NCBI GenBank assembly: GCA_964617455.1
Contig: CAZTYF010000029.1
Location: 1 to 11,048 of the forward strand
Direction: 5' to 3'
Source: Monoglobus sp964617455
GTDB lineage: Bacteria; Bacillota; Clostridia; Monoglobales; Monoglobaceae
Length of the DNA stretch: 11,048 nucleotides
Positions 7,072 through 11,048 of this stretch are shown here, in pieces; position 1 is the first letter of the stretch, and every line of letters starts with the position of its first letter. The position numbers and the translations under genes were made by a program. A model generated the notes under the pieces. The model worked only from the letters and a program-made list of their open reading frames with translations, made no database searches and was not told the DNA's origin.

Positions 7072-7106
7072 AAATAAGCGGAGTCAATTCCTCCGCTTAT
7101 TTTTTT
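7072..7106 (+). terminator. Intrinsic terminator after exonuclease III gene
   Basis: Bases 7072-7083 pair with 7091-7102 in a 12-bp stem around a 7-base loop, and a run of seven T closes the element (7100-7106). This is a textbook + strand terminator. The stop codon of the convergent GTPase fusion gene (7097-7099) lies within the right arm, so the last codons of that gene share sequence with the terminator. Read on the - strand the same stem is followed only by TTATTTGGGG, so it would be a weaker terminator in that direction. Confidence 0.9.
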
Positions 7107-9760
7107 GCCTCCTCCGGCTCGGCAAATTCGATTCTCTGCTCCGAGTTTCCGTGTAGGTTGAGAGATTTCATATATTCCTCAATCTCTCTTTCCGCCTCTC
7201 TTATCTCATCTCTCAAATCAGAGGCGGAGATACGCAGTGCGCCGCCTCCCAAGATAATCAGCTGTTCCAATCCGTCGGATGTGGCCACTCGCACTCGGTT
7301 GTTCTTGCTCAGTTTGTGGGAAGTCTTTTCGATATACATATCTGCGGTCTCCCGCTCCTTGGTGTACACGATGTTGATATTATGGTACCGCTCAACTTCT
7401 CCGGGGTTGTTCTTGACTTTGTATGCGTCATACACCAAAATAATCTCACATTTTCTGAATCCCCGATAATTACACAAAATATCGGCCAGCTTCATACGTG
7501 CGGTCTCCATACTGTCATCCGCATATTTTTTCAGTTCGTCCCAGGCGAAGATGATGTTATATCCGTCCACCAAAAGATACTCGGTGCCCCCCTGCTTTGG
7601 CTTTGGTCGGTGGGGCGATGAAAACTTTTCGACGGATTGACCTCGAGGGGGCATTGCCGCGCTTGAGCCGAGGACAGGGTCGTTTTTTAACAAATCCCGG
7701 CGATTGGGTCCGTATGTGCGTTCGAATATCCGCATAAGTTCCTTGTCGGCGGCGATACCGTCAACAAACGCCTTGGCCCTCTCTCGGCTTTGTCCTTCGA
7801 TTTCGAGTTCTCCCCCGCGCTTTAATTCGCTTTCAAGGTGCATATGTTGGGGCACCTCATCCCAGCGCACGGAATATCCTGCGCCGTGGGAGCAAAAGAT
7901 GGAATCTGCCGTATTTTCCGTGTCGGCGTCGCAGTCATAGCCTATTTTTTCAATAACCTTTTCGGCATCGGCGCAGGGAAAATATCCCGAGGCGATACAG
8001 GTAATTTTCCCTCTGCCGCCGGTATATGCGGACAGCTCCCTGCCATAGTCAATCATACCCTCCACGGGAGCGGAGCCCGTTATAACCGTTGTATTGCCGT
8101 CGGTCTCCGGAGGATTCACCTTCCCTCCCGCAGCGATAACATCACTCATGGCTCTGCCCACACAGTCGTTGGGAACGCTGATTTTTATGTCATACCACGG
8201 CTCAAGCAGAACGCATTCCGCCTGCCTGAGTCCCTGCCGCACCGCCCGATAGGTGGCCTGCCGAAAATCTCCGCCCTCCGTGTGCTTTTTATGGGCACGG
8301 CCGGAGACCAATGTTATCTTCATATCCGTTATGGGGGAGCCCGTCAAAACCCCCAAATGGGTCTTTTCTTTGAGATGTGTCAATATCAGCCTCTGCCAAT
8401 TCCTGTCAAGTTTGTCCTCACTGCATTTCGCGGCGAATTTCAAACCGCTGCCCGGCTTTCCGGGCTCCAATATCAGATGAACTTCGGCATAGTGCCTCAA
8501 TGGTTCATAGTGCCCCACACCTTCCACTATGTTCTTAATCGTCTCTTTGTATGCTATGTTTCCCTTGACAAACTCCACATCCATATTGAAACGCTCGCTC
8601 ATGATTCTCTTGAGAACCTCGGTCTGGATTTCTCCCATAAGCCTTATTTGGATTTCCTTGAGCTGTTCGTTCCAGATTATCCCCAGCTCGGGTTCTTCTT
8701 CCTCAAGGGTACGGAAATTCCGAAGGGCCGCATGAATATCAACGCCCTCGGGCAATTGCGCCGTGTAGGACAACACAGGGGACAAAACGGCACCTCTTGA
8801 GTTTTGCTCTTTCCCCAATCCTTCTCCGGAATAGGTGCGGCTCAATCCGCATACGGCGCAAACCGTCCCGGCCTCCGCAAAGGGTACGGCGTTAAATTTC
8901 TCGCCGGAATACAATCTTATCCCGTCGATTTTTTCGCTCCACTCCGTGCCGTTTCGGTCCTCACCGCTTATTACATCCTTCACTTTGAGGGTGCCTCCGG
9001 TTATCTTCATATGAGTCAGACGGGTTCCCCGCTCATCTTCGGAAATTTTATATACCACCGCCCCAAATTCATCCGTATAATTCGGCATCACGGAATACTC
9101 TCCGAGGGCGTCCAACAGTTCATCGATCCCTTCGCATTTCAGCGCAGACCCGAAAAACACGGGAAAAATCTCCCGTTTCCATATGGCTTTGCTCAATAAG
9201 TCCCCGGAAATTTCGCCTGTGCTTAAATAAGCGTTCAGAATCTCCTCATCGCACATGGCGGCACTTTCGCTAAATTCCGATGTCCCCAATCGGGAAAAAT
9301 CAAGGCATCCGTCGCTTAAGTTGGTTTTTATGTCCCTTTCCGACTTTTGCCTATCGGTCCCGTTCAAATCCATTTTATTAACGAAAATAAAGGTGGGAAT
9401 GTTGTATCTGTCAAGCAGACGCCAAAGTGTCTCGGTATGGCTTTGAACGCCGTCGGAGCCGCTGATAACCAAAACGGCGCAATCCAACACACTCAAAGTT
9501 CGCTCCGTTTCCGTGGAAAAATCCACATGCCCCGGCGTGTCCACCAAGGTGAATTCCGTGTCCCCGCGGCTGAATATCGCCTGCTTTGAGAAGATAGTGA
9601 TTCCCCTATCCCGCTCTATAACATCAGTGTCCAAGAATGTGTCGCCGTGGTCAACCCTTCCCCTTTTGCGTATTTCGCCGCTTAAATAAAGCATTGCCTC
9701 GGACAAAGTTGTCTTTCCCGAATCCACATGAGCCAATATTCCGAAAACGATCTTCTTCAT
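7097..9760 (-). CDS. TetM/EF-G-like translation GTPase fused to a Rae1/YacP-type NYN ribonuclease domain
   Basis: The 887-residue protein joins two modules. Residues 1-690 form a translation-factor GTPase of the TetM/TetO/EF-G group: G1 Ala-His-Val-Asp-Ser-Gly-Lys-Thr-Thr (10-18), G2 Arg-Gly-Ile-Thr (52-55), G3 Asp-Thr-Pro-Gly-His (74-78), G4 Asn-Lys-Met-Asp (128-131), G5 Gly-Ser-Ala-Leu-Lys (204-208), then domains II-V. A Pro/Ser-rich linker (about 690-726) leads to residues 727-867, which resemble B. subtilis Rae1 (YacP), the A-site mRNA endoribonuclease. Here are Val-Asp-Gly-Tyr-Asn (Asp732), Val-Tyr-Asp-Ala-Tyr (Asp778), Thr-Lys-Glu-x-Glu-Thr-Ala-Asp (Asp807) and Ala-Thr-Ser-Asp (Asp829), the acidic residues expected of a NYN/PIN active site. 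The TetM domain IV Ser-Pro-Val loop is replaced by Arg-Ala-His-Lys-Lys-His (488-493), so true tetracycline protection is doubtful. GAGGTG lies 8 bases before the ATG. The gene follows the phosphatase by 19 bases. Confidence 0.92.
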   Translation of the reverse strand: MKKIVFGILAHVDSGKTTLSEAMLYLSGEIRKRGRVDHGDTFLDTDVIERDRGITIFSKQAIFSRGDTEFTLVDTPGHVDFSTETERTLSVLDCAVLVISGSDGVQSHTETLWRLLDRYNIPTFIFVNKMDLNGTDRQKSERDIKTNLSDGCLDFSRLGTSEFSESAAMCDEEILNAYLSTGEISGDLLSKAIWKREIFPVFFGSALKCEGIDELLDALGEYSVMPNYTDEFGAVVYKISEDERGTRLTHMKITGGTLKVKDVISGEDRNGTEWSEKIDGIRLYSGEKFNAVPFAEAGTVCAVCGLSRTYSGEGLGKEQNSRGAVLSPVLSYTAQLPEGVDIHAALRNFRTLEEEEPELGIIWNEQLKEIQIRLMGEIQTEVLKRIMSERFNMDVEFVKGNIAYKETIKNIVEGVGHYEPLRHYAEVHLILEPGKPGSGLKFAAKCSEDKLDRNWQRLILTHLKEKTHLGVLTGSPITDMKITLVSGRAHKKHTEGGDFRQATYRAVRQGLRQAECVLLEPWYDIKISVPNDCVGRAMSDVIAAGGKVNPPETDGNTTVITGSAPVEGMIDYGRELSAYTGGRGKITCIASGYFPCADAEKVIEKIGYDCDADTENTADSIFCSHGAGYSVRWDEVPQHMHLESELKRGGELEIEGQSRERAKAFVDGIAADKELMRIFERTYGPNRRDLLKNDPVLGSSAAMPPRGQSVEKFSSPHRPKPKQGGTEYLLVDGYNIIFAWDELKKYADDSMETARMKLADILCNYRGFRKCEIILVYDAYKVKNNPGEVERYHNINIVYTKERETADMYIEKTSHKLSKNNRVRVATSDGLEQLIILGGGALRISASDLRDEIREAEREIEEYMKSLNLHGNSEQRIEFAEPEEAKK

Positions 9761-9779
9761 GTGTCGAACACCTCAAACG

Positions 9780-10244
9780 CTATGCATATTCCTTGCCGGT
9801 CAAAGTCTTAAAAAGCCCTCTGAGCCCCCTCATCAAATCATCATATGTGACGTCGAAATTCCCGGTATACCAAGGGTCCGCCACATCATCATAACTCCCG
9901 ACGAATTCGAGCATTTTTTTAACCTTGCAATCGGGGTCCCCTTTAAAAATTCTGTTCATATTGTATATGTTTTCCTCATCCATACCGATGAACAAATCGT
10001 ACTTGTCATAGTCGGATCCGGTGAGTTTTCTTGCCCGCTTTCCCTTTGCGGAGATTCCGTGCTCCGCCAATTTGCGCTTCGCTTCCGGATGCACCGGGTT
10101 CCCGATTTCCTCATAGCTCGTGGCCGCAGACTCAATAAGAAAATCCCGAGAGCAGCCTGATTTTTTTACCATATCCTTAAAGAGAAATTCCGCCATAGGC
10201 GACCTGCATATGTTGCCATGGCAAACGAAACATATCCTTGTCAT
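9780..10244 (-). CDS. Low-molecular-weight protein-tyrosine/arginine phosphatase
   Basis: The 154-residue product is a low-molecular-weight phosphatase that removes phosphate from protein tyrosine (or arginine, as in B. subtilis YwlE) through a cysteinyl-phosphate intermediate. The P-loop Cys8-His-Gly-Asn-Ile-Cys-Arg14-Ser15 is at the N-terminus as required, and the general acid is Asp123 in Ala-Asp-Pro-Trp-Tyr. Length is standard. A GTG at 10268 would add eight residues, but the ATG at 10244 has GGAGG at 10260-10256 (11-base gap) and begins with the family's usual short strand, so I chose it. Tyr versus Arg specificity is not decided by what I can see. The GTPase-Rae1 fusion gene starts 19 bases after its stop, so the two form an operon; a functional link between them is inference. 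Confidence 0.92.
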   Translation of the reverse strand: MTRICFVCHGNICRSPMAEFLFKDMVKKSGCSRDFLIESAATSYEEIGNPVHPEAKRKLAEHGISAKGKRARKLTGSDYDKYDLFIGMDEENIYNMNRIFKGDPDCKVKKMLEFVGSYDDVADPWYTGNFDVTYDDLMRGLRGLFKTLTGKEYA

Positions 10245-10331
10245 AATACAAAAAACCTCCGAATCCACGCATTTGCGCAGCTTTTTGTGCTTTTCAACAC
10301 CCGTCTTTTTTTGTCTATTCGCTTTTTATCC

Positions 10332-10337
10332 GTTATA
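10332..10337 (-). promoter_or_regulatory. Possible extended -10 element upstream of the phosphatase gene
   Basis: On the - strand TGC precedes TATAAC. The -35 position at a 17-base spacing (CTTTAT) is poor, so only the extended -10 supports it. The start would be near 10325, about 80 bases before the phosphatase ATG. Confidence 0.3.
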
Positions 10338-10378
10338 GCAAGCTCCATTCAAATATAAAGAAGCCGTGACATGGCCTA

Positions 10379-10407
10379 ATTGTACCACGTCAATGACAAA
10401 AAGTCCA
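10379..10407 (-). promoter_or_regulatory. Possible promoter of the phosphatase-GTPase operon
   Basis: On the - strand TGGACT (10407-10402), a 17-base spacer and TACAAT (10384-10379) match the sigma-A consensus at four and five of six bases. The start would be near 10372, giving a leader of about 130 bases. It is one of three candidates upstream of the phosphatase gene. Confidence 0.4.
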
Positions 10408-10490
10408 CTGTTTTTTAAACGGATTCCTCATAAATTACACTCATGCCGCAACGCCTGCCCCCTTGAACCACATCCCCGATTCCTATCCCT

Positions 10491-10546
10491 ATTATAGCAA
10501 ACAAATCGTGCCGCGGAGTGCCTATTTTTCAAAATTTGCAAATTTT
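10491..10546 (-). promoter_or_regulatory. Possible promoter with extended -10 and AT-rich upstream palindrome
   Basis: On the - strand a perfect TATAAT (10496-10491) is preceded by TGC (extended -10). No -35 hexamer is visible, but the sequence 10531-10546, AAAATTTGCAAATTTT, is a perfect 16-bp palindrome lying at about -47 to -62, where an UP element or activator site would act. Transcription would begin near 10484 and run toward the phosphatase gene 240 bases away. Confidence 0.35.
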
Positions 10547-10570
10547 TTGCTTTTATGAGTGAACCGCCCT

Positions 10571-10599
10571 TTTATCCCTCATATGTTTCTTTATATAAT
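10571..10599 (+). promoter_or_regulatory. Possible + strand promoter into the repeat-rich right end
   Basis: A perfect TATAAT at 10594-10599 has TTTATC 17 bases upstream (10571-10576), a weak -35. Transcription would start near 10606 and copy the polypyrimidine tract and the hairpins that follow. Confidence 0.3.
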
Positions 10600-10621
10600 C
10601 AAAAGTGAGTGAATCACCGAA

Positions 10622-10688
10622 CTCTCCCTTTTCTTTTCTTCTCCTCTCTTCTCTTATTTCTCATATTTCTCTTCCCTTCCCTTCTCTT
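10622..10688. repeat. Polypyrimidine/polypurine tract
   Basis: On the + strand 10622-10655 is a 34-base run of only C and T, and 10666-10688 is a second 23-base run; between them there are only three A residues. The - strand is correspondingly GA-rich. Such mirror-poor homopurine tracts are low-complexity sequence and argue that the open frame through them (10605-10928, +) is not a normal gene. Confidence 0.85.
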
Positions 10689-10712
10689 ATGCTGCACAAG
10701 GCGGCTCTCGTC

Positions 10713-10848
10713 GGAACTCGCCTCTTAACTCGTTTCCTCGCAAACGAGGAAAGCTTCGTCTTACCGGCGGTTCCTCCTCTTTCCCGCAAAGTGCACTGCG
10801 TTGGCACTTTGCAGGAGCCCTTTATGGTAGCTGCGCAAGGGGGCTGCC
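10713..10848. other. Cluster of hairpins, possible structured RNA or dispersed repeat element
   Basis: Three stems follow each other. First, GGAACTCGCC (10713-10722) pairs with GGCGGTTCC (10766-10774) with one bulged T. Inside it are two mutually exclusive stems: TTTCCTCG/CGAGGAAA (10733-10740 with 10745-10752) or CTCGTTT/AAACGAG (10729-10735 with 10742-10748). Second, GCAAAGTGC (10786-10794) pairs perfectly with GCACTTTGC (10804-10812). Third, GGAGCCC (10814-10820) pairs with GGGCTGCC (10841-10848) with one bulge. No coding gene covers the cluster convincingly. It may be a long leader RNA or a dispersed palindromic repeat; no known RNA family was recognised. Confidence 0.5.
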
Positions 10849-10851
10849 GAT

Positions 10852-11048
10852 TTGTATACCTACGGCTTTGGATCTACAACCAAGCACCATCTCACAAATC
10901 AAACCTACACCGCCGATATACTCCGTAACGGTAGTATACTCTCTTTATTTACTCTTATTATCTACTCCGGTGGAACTTTTGGTGTATACCCCCCGGGAAC
11001 ATTTCTTCCATACCCCTCCGGAACTTTCGGTGTATACCCCTCGGGAAC
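10852..11048 (+). CDS. Doubtful repeat-containing open frame, partial at window edge
   Basis: A frame on the + strand stays open from 10831 to the window end. A TTG at 10852 has AAGGGGG (10837-10843) 8 bases upstream. The 65 visible residues begin Met/Leu-Tyr-Thr-Tyr-Gly-Phe-Gly-Ser, include a short hydrophobic stretch (Ile-Leu-Ser-Leu-Phe-Thr-Leu-Ile-Ile-Tyr) and end in an 8-residue repeat, Tyr-Pro-Ser-Gly-Thr-Phe-Gly-Val. Base changes between repeat units fall mostly at third positions, and the length difference is 3 bases, which fits coding. However, the opposite strand is also open through the repeat (10962-11048) with a Val-Pro-Glu-Gly-Tyr-Thr-Pro-Lys unit ending in TAG at 10964-10962, and third positions of the two frames coincide, so the strand is not settled. 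The whole region may be a non-coding repeat. No function is assigned. Confidence 0.22.
   Translation, partial: MYTYGFGSTTKHHLTNQTYTADILRNGSILSLFTLIIYSGGTFGVYPPGTFLPYPSGTFGVYPSG
10917..10938. other. Hairpin before the tandem repeats
   Basis: TATACTCCG (10917-10925) pairs with 10929-10938 around a TAA loop, with one bulged T on the right arm. It lies between the hairpin cluster and the 24-base repeats. No U tract follows on either strand, so it is not called a terminator. Confidence 0.45.
10964..11048. repeat. 24-base tandem repeat running off the window edge
   Basis: Units at 10964-10990 (27 bases, with a 3-base insertion TGG), 10991-11014, 11015-11038 and a partial one at 11039-11048 share the core (C/T)CGGGAAC...GTATACC. 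The unit length is a multiple of three and the only length change is three bases, as expected for a repeat translated into eight residues per unit. There are no spacers, so this is not CRISPR. The array probably continues beyond the window. Confidence 0.85.

Larger units (their letters stand above)
10245..10604. other. Intergenic region without a confident gene
   Basis: This 360-base stretch separates the phosphatase gene from the repeat-rich right end. It holds the ribosome binding site of the phosphatase gene (10256-10260), up to three possible - strand promoters, and two tiny overlapping - strand frames: Met-Trp-Phe-Lys-Gly-Ala-Gly-Val-Ala-Ala-stop (10473-10441) and Met-Ser-Val-Ile-Tyr-Glu-Glu-Ser-Val-stop (10444-10415), which share ATGA. 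No riboswitch, tRNA or terminator was recognised. Confidence 0.6.

Noticed and set aside
7838..8800. 320-residue open frame on the + strand opposite the GTPase fusion
   Set aside because: It is antisense to well-conserved translation GTPase domains and shows no domain of its own.
7097..9760. Acquired tetracycline-resistance gene
   Set aside because: The protein is about 250 residues longer than Tet(M), carries an extra NYN domain, lacks the Ser-Pro-Val loop, and sits among core genes without any mobile-element hallmarks.
10605..10928. 107-residue open frame on the + strand starting with GTG
   Set aside because: It begins in the polypyrimidine tract, giving a Ser/Leu/Phe low-complexity N-terminus, has no ribosome binding site before the GTG, and runs through the hairpin cluster. 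I treat it as a chance frame; only the short sub-frame from 10824 has a plausible start.
10964..11048. CRISPR array
   Set aside because: The repeats are head-to-tail without unique spacers and differ from each other at several positions; no cas gene is present.

Overview
The window looks like chromosomal DNA of a low-to-mid GC anaerobic Firmicute of class Clostridia. The evidence is strong AGGAGG-type ribosome binding sites, sigma-A promoters of the TTGATT/TATAAT type, a DUF1858 redox-disulfide protein, a Clostridia-type O-acetylhomoserine sulfhydrylase, and a translation-factor-like GTPase with a Firmicute Rae1/YacP domain. No rRNA, tRNA, insertion sequence or CRISPR array was recognised. 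Most of the window is ordinary core genome; the right-hand 780 bases are non-coding or doubtful and repeat-rich.

Layout, left to right. Positions 1-112 carry the 3' end of a small Cys-containing protein on the + strand. It converges, across a 16-bp perfect hairpin, on a DUF1858 gene (310-522, -) that has its own promoter. From 598 to 5369 on the - strand lies a likely five-gene operon, in transcription order: proA (proline synthesis), an O-acetylhomoserine sulfhydrylase (methionine/homocysteine synthesis), a hotdog acyl-CoA thioesterase, a ten-helix acyltransferase-3 membrane protein, and a lipoprotein. The gaps are 26, 54 and 29 bases and the last pair overlaps. Divergently, tatD and an exonuclease III gene (5465-7056, +) form a two-gene DNA-repair/nuclease operon ending in a clear intrinsic terminator. 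The proA and tatD promoters lie on the same 32 bp in opposite orientation, each an extended -10 promoter with a 17-bp spacer, so the two operons probably compete for RNA polymerase.

Positions 7097-10244 (-) hold a low-molecular-weight protein phosphatase gene followed 19 bases later by an 887-residue fusion of a TetM/EF-G-like GTPase with a C-terminal Rae1-type NYN ribonuclease. This fusion is the most interesting object in the window. Both halves belong to families that act in the ribosomal A site, so the protein could be a GTP-driven, ribosome-directed mRNA cleavage or rescue factor. It lacks the TetM Ser-Pro-Val loop and is unlikely to be a true tetracycline-resistance determinant.

Positions 10245-11048 hold no confident gene. 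The first part carries several possible promoters for the phosphatase operon and a 16-bp AT palindrome. The second part is a polypyrimidine tract, a set of hairpins and a 24-base tandem repeat that runs off the window edge. The repeat is open in both directions and may encode an 8-residue repeat, but the coding strand could not be settled.
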